64,000 bases of DNA from Acaryochloris sp. CCMEE 5410 (GTDB lineage: Bacteria > Cyanobacteriota > Cyanobacteriia > Thermosynechococcales > Thermosynechococcaceae), in NCBI RefSeq assembly GCF_000238775.2, contig NZ_AFEJ02000002.1:1721501-1785500 (forward strand), written 5' to 3'. Below, one piece after another: positions 7,958 to 16,637 of this stretch (positions are counted from its first letter, which is position 1; each line of letters begins with the position of its first letter). Under the pieces are notes generated by a model, which saw only the letters and a list, made by a program, of their open reading frames with translations, made no database searches and was not told the DNA's origin. The position numbers and the translations under genes are program-made.

Positions 7958-8722
7958 ATGACCCAAGCGACCTTTTCCACCCCTACCATGTCTTCGACTT
8001 TTAAGCGATTGAAAGCCCAAGTGGACACTCCGGCTCATGCCCATTACACCGTGCAGTTAAAAAGCGTTTGCAAGGTATATCCTCAAACGCGGTTTAGCTT
8101 ATTGGATATTAATTTAACCCTAAAGCAGGGTGACTTCCTATTTGTAACGGGGGCCTCTGGCGCAGGTAAGACCACCCTTATGAAGCTAATTTATGGGGCT
8201 GAACAAGCTGATCGAGGCGAAGTTAGGGTGGTCGGCACAAATGTAGGATTGCTGAAGGGCAATCGCCTGTCCCATCTACGCCGGAAACTCGGGGTGGTGT
8301 TTCAAGACTACAAGCTGATTCCCCGCTGGACCGTGGCTGAAAATGTGGCATTTGTGTTGCGATCCCAAGGGGTTCCCAAAACAGAAATCGACCGACGTCT
8401 ATATCCCACCCTTAAATTGGTCGGCCTGCAACAACGGGCAGATTGCTTTCCCAGTCAACTCTCTGGGGGAGAACAGCAGCGGGCCAGTATTGCCCGGGCA
8501 ATTGTCGGCTCCCCTAAATTGCTATTGGCTGATGAGCCCACTGGGAATTTGGATCAAGACAATGCCTTACAAGTCTTGGGAATTCTCAAGAAACTGAATA
8601 GCCTTGGCATTACAGTGGTCGTAACAACCCATGATATGGGACTGATACAAACAGTGAAAGCGCCCGTTGCTCAGCTCGATCAGGGGCGTTTACAGGTGGT
8701 ACCCGCAGAACAGGTAATCTAA
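7958..8722 (+). CDS. ftsE: Cell-division ATP-binding protein FtsE
   Basis: 254-residue ABC ATPase. Walker A GASGAGKT is at 65-72, the signature LSGGEQQR at 168-175, Walker B LLLADEP at 188-194 followed by TGNLD, and the switch His is in VVTTHDMG. The pairing with an FtsX gene that begins in the overlapping TAATG makes the assignment firm. The N-terminus is about 30 residues longer than in E. coli FtsE. An alternative start at Met11 (MSSTFKRLK) is possible. FtsEX is a mechanotransmission complex at the septum that activates cell-wall hydrolases. Confidence 0.95.
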   Translation: MTQATFSTPTMSSTFKRLKAQVDTPAHAHYTVQLKSVCKVYPQTRFSLLDINLTLKQGDFLFVTGASGAGKTTLMKLIYGAEQADRGEVRVVGTNVGLLKGNRLSHLRRKLGVVFQDYKLIPRWTVAENVAFVLRSQGVPKTEIDRRLYPTLKLVGLQQRADCFPSQLSGGEQQRASIARAIVGSPKLLLADEPTGNLDQDNALQVLGILKKLNSLGITVVVTTHDMGLIQTVKAPVAQLDQGRLQVVPAEQVI

Positions 8723-9657
8723 TGCGTTCTCATCCGTTCCAAGTTCCTGAACAACTCAAGGTGGTAGCAACAAAACTCACCTATTTGTTACAAGAAACGG
8801 GGCGAGGTCTCAAGCGAGGCGGCTGGATGAATTGGGCTGCAATCAGTACCGTGACCGTCTTGCTCTTCCTCCTCGGTATCAGCTTGCAAACCTCCTGGCA
8901 GGTGAGTGGATTACTCAATAATTTAGGATCTCGATTTGAGGTGGCAGTTTATCTAAAGCCAGAGGCCACTGGCACCCAACTCAAATCTTCCATTGCTCAA
9001 TTTCCCGATGTCTCCAGAATTGAAGTAATTCCTAAAGATCAGGCTTGGAAAGAATTGCTAGCGGATCTAGGCACCACGGATATTGCTGGGGCCACGGAAG
9101 GATTAGGGGAAAATCCCTTGGTCGATGCCCTAAAAGTACAGGCCAAATCTGCAATAGCGGTCCCAAATCTGGCGAAAAAGATTGCGCGTTTACGCGGGGT
9201 AGAAACGGTTCAATATTTGGATGAAGCCCTGAAGAATCTCACCCAGCTGAATCGAGGATTTAGTCAGATCAGTTTGGGAGTCGTGGCATTGCTGACGTTG
9301 ACAGCGATTGCAGTCATCACTACCACGATTCGACTGATTGTCGTGGCTCGCAATCAAGAAATTGAAGTCATGAAATTGGTCGGGGCAACTACAAGCTGGA
9401 TCTATTTCCCTTTTGTCTTGCAAGGGATCACCTTTGGGTTAGTGGGAGCTGTCATTGCCTGGCTATTTCTGGTGGTCATACGACAGCTGATGCGCACCGC
9501 CTTTGCACAGCAACCTATTTTTTTACAAACCTTGGGAGAAGGGTTACAGCTAAGTCCGTGGCAAGTCGTCGTGTTGCCTCTAATTCTGTTAGGGTTTGGC
9601 AGTGTTGTCGGGATTATCGGAAGTTTATTTGCGGTTCGCCGATTTGCCAGCAAGTAG
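8722..9657 (+). CDS. ftsX: Cell-division permease-like protein FtsX
   Basis: 311 residues. One N-terminal membrane segment (AAISTVTVLLFLLGISL) is followed by an extracytoplasmic domain (about 60-170: FEVAVYLKPEATGTQLKSSI) and three C-terminal membrane segments, the FtsX/MacB layout. GATTSWIYFPFVLQGITFGLVGA resembles the conserved FtsX coupling region. The start codon shares its first base with the last base of the ftsE stop, so translation is coupled. It partners FtsE at the division site. Confidence 0.94.
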   Translation: MRSHPFQVPEQLKVVATKLTYLLQETGRGLKRGGWMNWAAISTVTVLLFLLGISLQTSWQVSGLLNNLGSRFEVAVYLKPEATGTQLKSSIAQFPDVSRIEVIPKDQAWKELLADLGTTDIAGATEGLGENPLVDALKVQAKSAIAVPNLAKKIARLRGVETVQYLDEALKNLTQLNRGFSQISLGVVALLTLTAIAVITTTIRLIVVARNQEIEVMKLVGATTSWIYFPFVLQGITFGLVGAVIAWLFLVVIRQLMRTAFAQQPIFLQTLGEGLQLSPWQVVVLPLILLGFGSVVGIIGSLFAVRRFASK

Positions 9658-9661
9658 CGGC

Positions 9662-9994
9662 TTATCCCCCAAATAGCCTCTGCCACCAGCCCTGCTTTTT
9701 GGCAGGCTGTGGGCGCTGGGCAAGCTCCTGGATTAAACGCTGGTTTGCTGCCCGTAACTGGGCTATTTCAGCCGTCAAACTGACATTGCGCTGAAAAATT
9801 CTCTTCTGTTGTAGTTCTAATTCAGTAATTTTTTGCTGAGCCAGCTCTAACTCTGGATTAGGGGGAGCAGCTTCAGGCTTGGGCCATTGAGCGTCAGACT
9901 TTTCCACTAATCGTTGAGAGGTTTCTAAAACCTCAACATCCACTTCAGCGGCAGGTGTTTGCCAAGGATCATCACAATTATCAACAGATGGCAT
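9662..9994 (-). CDS. Small coiled-coil protein, unknown
   Basis: 110 residues, convergent with ftsX and only 4 bp away. The middle (about 48-95: ELELAQQKITELELQQKRIF) is a leucine-rich coiled coil. The N-terminus is acidic and Pro-rich, and the C-terminus is basic-aromatic (KKQGWWQRLFGG), a tail that could touch the membrane. The shape recalls cyanobacterial conserved hypotheticals. I do not recognise a function. Confidence 0.7.
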   Translation of the reverse strand: MPSVDNCDDPWQTPAAEVDVEVLETSQRLVEKSDAQWPKPEAAPPNPELELAQQKITELELQQKRIFQRNVSLTAEIAQLRAANQRLIQELAQRPQPAKKQGWWQRLFGG

Positions 9995-10146
9995 GGCGTC
10001 AGTGAATGAAAGCGAGAGAAACTATAGGCATTCTACACATATATACCAATATATGACTCCGAATAGGGATAATAGTCTATTCGTTCAGTAAAAAGAGGAG
10101 AATAATCTAAATTTCCTAACTGAACTATCCAGTATTGTAGCTTGCC

Positions 10147-10884
10147 TTACAAATAGGACTTTTTGCGGGCCCACCGAGTACTTTGCCAAATGCGGAGGCC
10201 CACAACAGCACCAATTAAAGCTCCTAGGGACCATTTTATCGTTCGTTTCAATAATCCAGGTTGCTCATTGCGAGCTTGCTCTAGAGCATCTTTTGTTTGT
10301 TTCTCAATCGCAGACCGGGCAGGGGATAGTAAGCTGGGAATTTGAGCCTTGATATCCGGTAGGGTCTGATTAGTATCTACTGTGATCGAGGAACGATTCG
10401 TGAGAGCCCGACTAAGCAGGCGCTGGAATTCGTCCACAGAATTAGTCTGATCGAGCTTTGTCTCTAACTGCTGAACCAAGGCCAAACGTTGCACTTTAAA
10501 GGTATTAATTTCTTCCACTTTTAGATTGTGTATCCGCATAGAATTCACAAAACATAAGGGAATCATGGCTACTAACACGAGGGTTAGAGCGAGGGTAAGC
10601 CAGGTTAGGACCTTGAGAATCAGTTTCTCAGCGGGACGACGATACTCCTGCTCCCCCCAAAACACCATGACAAAGCCAATAAGCGGCACTGGAATCCGTT
10701 CAACGATGGACCCGATACTACGAAATTCCCAAACAGGATTCATCAAGTCAATCGGAATCAGAATTGCCCCCAAATCCAGTAGGGCTAATAGAAGTAGGCC
10801 GTACCCTAGCCAACGAATCATCGTGATGGAACGAGATTGAGTGGCATAGGCCCGCCAGAGGCGATCCAGTTTAGGTTGAGTCAT
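10147..10884 (-). CDS. HpsJ-like membrane protein
   Basis: 245 residues. Two or three N-terminal membrane segments (about 24-46, 63-79 and 92-114) are followed by a soluble region with coiled-coil character (FKVQRLALVQQLETKLDQ), then a C-terminal hydrophobic segment (WSLGALIGAVVGLRIW) and a basic end. This layout and the RYATQSRS/PIDLMNPxWEF-type N-terminus match the HpsJ family, first named in hormogonium polysaccharide secretion of filamentous cyanobacteria. It lies 45 bp downstream of a cyanoexosortase on the same strand. This suggests a shared role in export or anchoring at the envelope. The family call is moderate. Confidence 0.65.
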   Translation of the reverse strand: MTQPKLDRLWRAYATQSRSITMIRWLGYGLLLLALLDLGAILIPIDLMNPVWEFRSIGSIVERIPVPLIGFVMVFWGEQEYRRPAEKLILKVLTWLTLALTLVLVAMIPLCFVNSMRIHNLKVEEINTFKVQRLALVQQLETKLDQTNSVDEFQRLLSRALTNRSSITVDTNQTLPDIKAQIPSLLSPARSAIEKQTKDALEQARNEQPGLLKRTIKWSLGALIGAVVGLRIWQSTRWARKKSYL

Positions 10885-10929
10885 GGAGATTGTGATCTGC
10901 TTCCGCCCAATCTTACGCCTTTAAAGCAC

Positions 10930-11778
10930 TTATTCAGGATTATCTTCCTGAGCTTGATGAACAATCCACCCACAAAACAGGCCAAAGAGTAAAACTGTCA
11001 CCACCACAAAGACCAAGGCGCCATCATTACTATGCCAATAGTCAAACAAAGCGGGGTCGTTTTGGGTCGAGAGGAGGGCTAATAACGCCACACGGATGCC
11101 ATTAATCATGAAACCTAGAGTAACGGCCACTACGGGAGCCACAATCTTTGCAGAAGTGGGGAGCGGAAACATCAGCAAAAAGATCATTGTAATGGCAAAC
11201 ATATAGGTCATTAAGTTCAAGCCCGAGCAAGCGGGAACCACCTTCACCGCTCCATCTGGCAACTGAATTAAATCATTGGTGAGTTGAACCGAAAAACCTG
11301 AATACCACAGTAAATAAGTCGAAAATTGAGCCGTGAAGGGAGAAATATCGGGAATAAACTTTAACAGCAGTTTCGGCAGACCGAGGCAAAAGAGGGTGAG
11401 CAATTCGATTTGATATTGCCCCAAAGTTTGCCAACCTGAGGCCAGCAGCATAACACCAATAGCCGCGATAAACGGGGCGAATGCCAGGTACCAACCAGTC
11501 GGCGACCGTAAGCTTTGGAACAGGATTCCCCCCACCATGCAAATGCCAAACCCAAGGGACAGGATGTTGCTGCCCAGTTGCAGCTGCAATCGCCGATCCC
11601 AGAGGCTGGACAAGGCCGCAAATAAAAATACCAAGCTCATGGCTAAGTGGGCCACCTTATCCGCTCTTAGATTAGCGGTAAAATACAGTGCTAGAAAACA
11701 GCCTGTGACCCCTAACAGAGCCATAACCGGGATTTTGATCTGATGGCCTGTATAGATGGACATACCCCTAATCGACAT
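10930..11778 (-). CDS. Exosortase (cyanoexosortase A type)
   Basis: 282-residue polytopic membrane protein with about eight hydrophobic segments. The three exosortase catalytic residues are visible: Cys184 in VPACSGLNLMTYM, Arg229 in INGIRVALLALL and His249 in DYWHSNDG. Exosortases are membrane cysteine transpeptidases that process PEP-CTERM-tagged exported proteins, usually together with exopolysaccharide. Either Met1 or Met6 (MSIYTGHQ) could be the start. No PEP-CTERM substrate is evident in the window; the HpsJ-like gene follows directly. Confidence in exosortase is high, in the subtype moderate. Confidence 0.88.
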   Translation of the reverse strand: MSIRGMSIYTGHQIKIPVMALLGVTGCFLALYFTANLRADKVAHLAMSLVFLFAALSSLWDRRLQLQLGSNILSLGFGICMVGGILFQSLRSPTGWYLAFAPFIAAIGVMLLASGWQTLGQYQIELLTLFCLGLPKLLLKFIPDISPFTAQFSTYLLWYSGFSVQLTNDLIQLPDGAVKVVPACSGLNLMTYMFAITMIFLLMFPLPTSAKIVAPVVAVTLGFMINGIRVALLALLSTQNDPALFDYWHSNDGALVFVVVTVLLFGLFCGWIVHQAQEDNPE

Positions 11779-11884
11779 GGACTGATATCACTCTCTTTCA
11801 CCAGCAGCTAAAGAATATTCTCTAGATTAGCAACTGTGAGAAGAAGACGACTCCTCCAAACCTTGGCATGCAGCTTGGAGGCTG

Positions 11885-13348
11885 TTATCCATAGGGAGCA
11901 ATCCACTGCCGCAGTGTTTGGGTGAGTCGTTGGCTGTCTTGGTTGTTCAAGCTATGGGCCAGGGCTAACGCTGATCGGCTTTTAAAATTAACCATAACTG
12001 TTTCTTCTTCCTGCGTCAGAGGCACTGCATAGATATCAGTAATGTCTCTGTGGGGTTGGGACTGTTGCCAATAGGTCAAGCCCGATAGCTGATATTTGAT
12101 AATTAGCTGGTGGTCCACACTCTCGATGACAGTGCTCGTCAAGTTCTGCTTCAGCCAATTGAACCCGGTGAGCCAAGGGATACTGCCTAAACAAAGCAAT
12201 AGCACACCAATACTAATGCCACCTACATCTCCGGAGGCAAGGGCTTGGCGCGTATAGGTCAAGCCAATAGGCAACAAGGCCAGAAGAATGACAGCTAATG
12301 GCCCCAAAAGCGTCAGCAATGTCATCCCGGCCAGATCCTTCAATCTGGGTAAGGGCGCGGACCAAATGGGGTGAATCTGTGCTTGTAAATGCTCAGGATT
12401 AGGATCAATTTGGAGCCGATGGACAGAGCCTTCATCTGTTACCGGGACTACTCTACTAGCACCCAGAGAGGTTAAGGCCGATAATGCTGTTCTTGCAGAC
12501 TTAAATCGATCGGCTAGGGCAGGAGCTGTCATTTTCTCTAGCCATGACGTGAGGTGGTTTGTAAGGGTAATGCGATGACCGTCCCTTGCTGTTTGTAGAA
12601 CATAGGCCAGCCCTTGACCATCACCAAATGGTAACCGCATATCTGTCTGGGTGAGTTGAGCTGGAGCTAGCCCTGTCAGCAGGTGTAATAAGGTTGCTCC
12701 TAAGCTATACAAATCTGAAGCAGGGACAGCTTGGCCACCAAACTGCTCTATGGGGGTATAGCCATAAGTGCCCACCACCGTAAAGGAGCCATCGGCCTGG
12801 GGTAATCGATTTTGAACGCTTCCAAAATCCACCAAAACAATTGTTTGGCTAGGGGTCAGGATTAAATTACTGGGCTTGATATCTCGGTGGAGGATGGGGG
12901 GATTCTGCTCATGCAGGTAGATAAGAATCTCTAAAATTTGAGCGGCGACGTCATAAATCTCTGACTCCGAAAACCGTTGTCCCTGGGCAATCAACGTTTG
13001 TAAGTTATTGCCTGGAATATATTCTTCAATCAGCCCCAGCCAAGGTTCGGGAGCCTGGATATGAAAGGAATCGAGATACCGAGGGATTTGAGGATGATTC
13101 AGCTGCTGGAGAACCTGAACTTCCCGTTCAAAGAGTTTCATCTCATCCCATGCCATTCCTCGCCCAAAGGCCAAAAACTTGATAATGACTGGCTTGGGTT
13201 GGGAGGTGGGCTGATGATCCATCGCTAACCATGTCTGTCGGGTCGGTTGTGCCCTCAACTGCTGCTGCAGTTGATAGCGTTCCTGGATGACTTGCCCGAC
13301 CGTTAGCATAATGGGTGGAGGGACTGGATCTGAATCAACATCTCCCAT
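11885..13348 (-). CDS. Membrane-anchored serine/threonine protein kinase
   Basis: 487 residues. The kinase domain spans about 22-285, with the ATP-binding Lys57 (VIIKF), HRDIKPSN at 154-161 with catalytic Asp156, DFGSVQ at 174-179, and GTYGYTPIEQFGG as activation/P+1 loop. The glycine-rich loop is degenerate. Two hydrophobic segments follow (about 343-368 and 378-395), and the C-terminal 90 residues look like a cytosolic domain with beta-strands. This is the eukaryote-like Hanks kinase class abundant in cyanobacteria; the substrate is unknown. It lies divergent from an SDR gene. Confidence 0.9.
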   Translation of the reverse strand: MGDVDSDPVPPPIMLTVGQVIQERYQLQQQLRAQPTRQTWLAMDHQPTSQPKPVIIKFLAFGRGMAWDEMKLFEREVQVLQQLNHPQIPRYLDSFHIQAPEPWLGLIEEYIPGNNLQTLIAQGQRFSESEIYDVAAQILEILIYLHEQNPPILHRDIKPSNLILTPSQTIVLVDFGSVQNRLPQADGSFTVVGTYGYTPIEQFGGQAVPASDLYSLGATLLHLLTGLAPAQLTQTDMRLPFGDGQGLAYVLQTARDGHRITLTNHLTSWLEKMTAPALADRFKSARTALSALTSLGASRVVPVTDEGSVHRLQIDPNPEHLQAQIHPIWSAPLPRLKDLAGMTLLTLLGPLAVILLALLPIGLTYTRQALASGDVGGISIGVLLLCLGSIPWLTGFNWLKQNLTSTVIESVDHQLIIKYQLSGLTYWQQSQPHRDITDIYAVPLTQEEETVMVNFKSRSALALAHSLNNQDSQRLTQTLRQWIAPYG

Positions 13349-13435
13349 CTTAATGATGATGGCTCGACCAAACAGCCTACTGGTTCCAAGATCTTGTAAT
13401 TTATGTAACTTGATAGGGGTATACAGAATTATCCT

Positions 13436-14101
13436 ATGGCGACTTATTTAGTGACCGGTGCTAATCGCGGTATTGGCTTAGAGTATTGCCGACAGCTTCA
13501 GCAACGGGGTGACACGGTCATTGCAGCCTGCCGCTCCTCATCACCTGAGTTACAAGCTCTTAGCATTCAGGTTGAAACTCAAGTGGATATCACCTCAGAC
13601 ACCGCTGTAACCGATCTCAGGCAACGTTTAGTCGGACAAACCTTGGATGGATTAATCAATAATGCGGGGATTATTGATCGAGTTACCTTAGAAGCCTTGG
13701 ATATTGGGAGTATTCGCCGCCAATACGAAGTGAATGCCATTGGCCCCTTACGTCTGACCCATGCTCTCTTGCCCAATCTTCCATCAGGCTCCAAGGTGAT
13801 TCTGATGACAAGCCGGATGGGCTCGATTGGTGACAATACCTCTGGTAGCTCCTATGGCTATCGCATGTCTAAAGTCGCTCTTTGCATGGCGGGGAAATCT
13901 TTATCTCATGATCTCAAGCCGAAGGGGATAGCTGTAGGGATTCTGCATCCTGGCTTAGTTCAGACCCGAATGACCCGTTTTAATCCCCAAGGAATTACCC
14001 CGGAGCAGTCTGTCAATGGATTATTGGAACGCATCGATCAGTTAACCCTGGAGAATACGGGATCATTCTGGCATGCCAATGGAGAAGTATTGCCTTGGTA
14101 G
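13436..14101 (+). CDS. Short-chain dehydrogenase/reductase
   Basis: 221-residue classical SDR. The cofactor loop is TGANRGIGLEY near the N-terminus (7-17), NNAG lies in LDGLINNAGIID, and the catalytic Tyr-X3-Lys is in SSYGYRMSKVAL with Ser upstream in LMTSRMGSIG. GILHPGLVQTRMT follows, as in C-factor-like SDRs. It should be an NAD(P)-dependent oxidoreductase; the substrate is unknown. It ends 19 bp before a convergent gene. Confidence 0.9.
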   Translation: MATYLVTGANRGIGLEYCRQLQQRGDTVIAACRSSSPELQALSIQVETQVDITSDTAVTDLRQRLVGQTLDGLINNAGIIDRVTLEALDIGSIRRQYEVNAIGPLRLTHALLPNLPSGSKVILMTSRMGSIGDNTSGSSYGYRMSKVALCMAGKSLSHDLKPKGIAVGILHPGLVQTRMTRFNPQGITPEQSVNGLLERIDQLTLENTGSFWHANGEVLPW

Positions 14102-14119
14102 AAGTTTGAACAGCAGGTG

Positions 14120-14587
14120 TTACCCTTGTGCTCGCCGCCAAAATTCAACATAAAACGCTACATCTTCCCTAGGTTGAACATCATGTTGAACTTCGGGCAG
14201 AACGATACCAGACATCTGAGAATCTAAAATTTCTTCACTATAAAACGGGTGGTGAATGCGATAGATCAATGTCCCTTCCACAACGTGGATGAGGCCCCAC
14301 ACCCCTTTTTTGGTTCCATGGTGCTGGCGTAATCCTGCAGGAATCGTTTCAGCATTAAAGACGGGGGTGCGTTTGTAGGGAGCATATCCATCAGGTATTG
14401 TTTTGCGATCGCACCATCCACAACCCAATTCAGTCCCTATCCGGGATTCCCGACCAGCAGCCGTCATCACCCAAGGACGGGGGAAAAACGGTGGATCATG
14501 ACGGGTATGTTGGGCATGGCCACAGTCTAGGTCTGCCACCCAATGGGAGTCCTGATCTTGATGAAAGCCTACGATTGTCCGCAGCAA
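14120..14587 (-). CDS. DUF3565-DUF1971 fusion protein (YeaR/TehB N-domain-like)
   Basis: 155 residues from a TTG start at 14587. The preceding AGGGAAGAG is a fair Shine-Dalgarno, and an in-frame stop lies further up. Residues 1-65 match DUF3565 (IVGFHQDQDSHWVADLDCGH, then HDPPFFPRPWV and GCGWCDR). Residues 70-150 match DUF1971, a cupin (YKRTPVFNAETIPAGLRQHH, GVWGLIHVVEGTLIYRI). CxH and CGWC residues could bind metal. DUF1971 proteins such as YeaR are nitrate/nitrite- or tellurite-linked in enterobacteria. The role here is unknown. Confidence 0.82.
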   Translation of the reverse strand: MLRTIVGFHQDQDSHWVADLDCGHAQHTRHDPPFFPRPWVMTAAGRESRIGTELGCGWCDRKTIPDGYAPYKRTPVFNAETIPAGLRQHHGTKKGVWGLIHVVEGTLIYRIHHPFYSEEILDSQMSGIVLPEVQHDVQPREDVAFYVEFWRRAQG

Positions 14588-14893
14588 CTGCTCTTCCCTC
14601 GGTTCTAGACCACTATCAAACTGTAGGCCAATTTAAAGTTTTACGAGTCTCATCCTAGAGAAGCCTCACCAGGCAAAGTTCTCCAAGATCTGAGCCGCGT
14701 AAAAAACACGATTTGGGCTGATAAGTCTAAAAAGAAGTGCAATTTTTTATGCGGGGAAGTTCGGCAATGGCGCCCATTGAGGACGTTAAACGACAATGTG
14801 ATGGTCAAAACTCGGCCAGCAGCCATCACATTGTCCTATGGGTAGGGACCTTACCCTATGTACGGGTCAACCACAATCTGGAGGACTGGCTAC
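14588..14893. other. Divergent promoter region with tandem hairpins
   Basis: 306 bp between divergent genes. It holds a 13-bp perfect inverted repeat (14792-14835) and a weaker hairpin next to it (GGGTA 14840-14844 with TACCC 14852-14856). The ribosome-binding site GGAGG at 14880-14884 precedes the flavoprotein start. Confidence 0.55.
14792..14835 (+). promoter_or_regulatory. Long perfect hairpin/inverted repeat upstream of the flavoprotein
   Basis: GACAATGTGATGG (14792-14804) pairs perfectly with CCATCACATTGTC (14823-14835) around an 18-base loop. It ends 58 bp before the GTG start of the flavoprotein gene. No T tract follows, so an operator or mRNA leader element is as likely as a terminator. 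Confidence 0.5.
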
Positions 14894-15946
14894 GTGTCAT
14901 CACTGACTAAAGCCGATGTCGTGATCGTCGGCGGAGGACCGGGCGGCACGGCAACAGCCATTCACTGCGCCCAAAACGGTCTTAAGGTGACTCTCCTAGA
15001 ACAAGCCGAGTTTCCCCGTTCCCATCCAGGCGAAACCTTACATCCAGGTATTGAACCGCTACTCAAAAGGTTGGGGGTAGCGGAACAGGTGCTTAATGCA
15101 GGCTTTTTGCGTCATCCAGGCCATTATGTAGAGTGGCAAGGGGAGCGAGAATTTCAAGCCTTTGGTGAAGATGAGCAGGGACCGTGGTTGGGGTTTCAGG
15201 CGGTGCGATCGCAGTTTGATTCCCTACTACTAGAACAGGCCCAAACCCTGGGGGTCCAGGTTCTTCAACCCTGTCGAGCCTTAGAACCACTAGTTAACCA
15301 GGGACAGGTGCAAGGGCTCAATACCACCTTAGGTCCCATAGACGCCACCTTTGTGGTGGATGCTGCTGGCAGTTGTCAATGGTTGGCGCGAAAACTGGGG
15401 CTTAAAACCACACCTTATTCTCCTCCCCTCAGAGCCTATTACGGCTATGTGACCGGAGAATGTCCGGAACGGGACCAAGCCCCTTTAATCATCTCTGATG
15501 CAGAGGGATGGACCTGGATTGCCAAGGTGGAACACCAACGCTATCAATGGACGCGCTTGTCCTTTGATCGTCAACCCGATGCCCATTGGCAGCCCAAAGA
15601 TTTAGCGAATCTCTGTCCAGAAGGTAAGGCGCGGGCTGTGGACGTTACCTGGCGACTGGTCAATCCCGCTGCAGGTCCCGGTTACTTTTTGGTGGGGGAT
15701 GCCGCTGCTGTCTTAGACCCAGCGTCTTCCCATGGCGTTCTTAAAGCAATGACTTCCGGTATGATGGCAGCCCATCTTATTGTGCAAAGTGTTCAAGGGG
15801 AACAACTGCAACCATCGCCAGCTCGTCGCTATTGTGCATGGTTACGCACCAATTTTTATCATGACCTGATTCATTTGCAAGGTTTTTACGCCCCCATCCT
15901 ATCCGTTCTCTCTTCCGCGCCCACCTTGCAATCGGCATCACTGTAG
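14894..15946 (+). CDS. FAD-dependent oxidoreductase (monooxygenase/halogenase-like)
   Basis: The likely start is GTG at 14894, nine bases after GGAGG; an in-frame ATG at 14858 lacks such a site. That gives 350 residues. The Rossmann FAD motif is ADVVIVGGGPGGTATAIHCA at the N-terminus, followed by HPGETLHPGIEPLLKRLGV and the second FAD motif GYFLVGDAAAVLDPASSHGVLKAM. This order is that of the group containing geranylgeranyl reductases, flavin halogenases and LodB-like flavoproteins that modify partner oxidases. The halogenase WxWxIP motif is not seen (EGWTWIAKV instead), so halogenation is doubtful. The substrate is unknown. It stands alone, behind a conspicuous pair of hairpins. Confidence 0.8.
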   Translation: MSSLTKADVVIVGGGPGGTATAIHCAQNGLKVTLLEQAEFPRSHPGETLHPGIEPLLKRLGVAEQVLNAGFLRHPGHYVEWQGEREFQAFGEDEQGPWLGFQAVRSQFDSLLLEQAQTLGVQVLQPCRALEPLVNQGQVQGLNTTLGPIDATFVVDAAGSCQWLARKLGLKTTPYSPPLRAYYGYVTGECPERDQAPLIISDAEGWTWIAKVEHQRYQWTRLSFDRQPDAHWQPKDLANLCPEGKARAVDVTWRLVNPAAGPGYFLVGDAAAVLDPASSHGVLKAMTSGMMAAHLIVQSVQGEQLQPSPARRYCAWLRTNFYHDLIHLQGFYAPILSVLSSAPTLQSASL

Positions 15947-15998
15947 ACTAGGAATCATTCAAGCTGGCAAAGCCTGATCTTCAAATGTCGAGACCTAG

Positions 15999-16532
15999 AT
16001 GGTGCAAATAAACAAAGAGAGGCTATTACTGTGGATCTCAAGATCGATCTTGGTGATGCCGTTCTTAGTCATCGGTGGACCGATGCTCTTGTGGGTATGG
16101 GTTGTAACGTCTCACACCCTTGAGAACAATAAAATTCTCCATAAGTATGAAACTTCTTTTCAGGGGCTCTTACATCCTAAAGGCACCTCAAAAATTGATG
16201 CCTTTGGAGAGGTTAGGCGCCCGCCTGGCAATGGTGATAATTGTTTCTATTTTGTCGGTCAACTCAGAGAATATTCAGGCAGCCCCGTACCCATTCAAAA
16301 TTTCTATTCCGCGGATGTTATGGCTGAGAAGTTTTCGCAGGGTGGGTTTCATGTCGAGTTCGCAGTAAATGGCAAGTTCAGCGACAGAGTGCCCTATGGA
16401 TTAAATAATCTGGCTCAATGGCCCATCAACCAGCCGACATCCCATCATCACCATATTTATATTGTGTACTGGCTGATTTCTGACTATCTAACGCCCTATT
16501 CAACCAACCTATTAGATCTGCGCTGTCACTAA
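15999..16532 (+). CDS. Membrane-anchored hypothetical protein
   Basis: 177 residues. A single strong hydrophobic segment (about 12-37: SILVMPFLVIGGPMLLWVWV) follows a short basic N-terminus, so the rest (about 140 residues) is probably extracytoplasmic. It contains a short run of four His (about 148-151). No family is recognised. It lies 52 bp after the flavoprotein on the same strand, but nothing else ties them. Confidence 0.6.
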   Translation: MVQINKERLLLWISRSILVMPFLVIGGPMLLWVWVVTSHTLENNKILHKYETSFQGLLHPKGTSKIDAFGEVRRPPGNGDNCFYFVGQLREYSGSPVPIQNFYSADVMAEKFSQGGFHVEFAVNGKFSDRVPYGLNNLAQWPINQPTSHHHHIYIVYWLISDYLTPYSTNLLDLRCH

Positions 16533-16637
16533 TATGGCTGTCAGCCAAGACTTATCCCTACCATTGGACACAATCCTAGATATTGATTTCTAGTGGGCAC
16601 CATAATCCATATATTCGTTTCTGAAGGCATTTGACTT

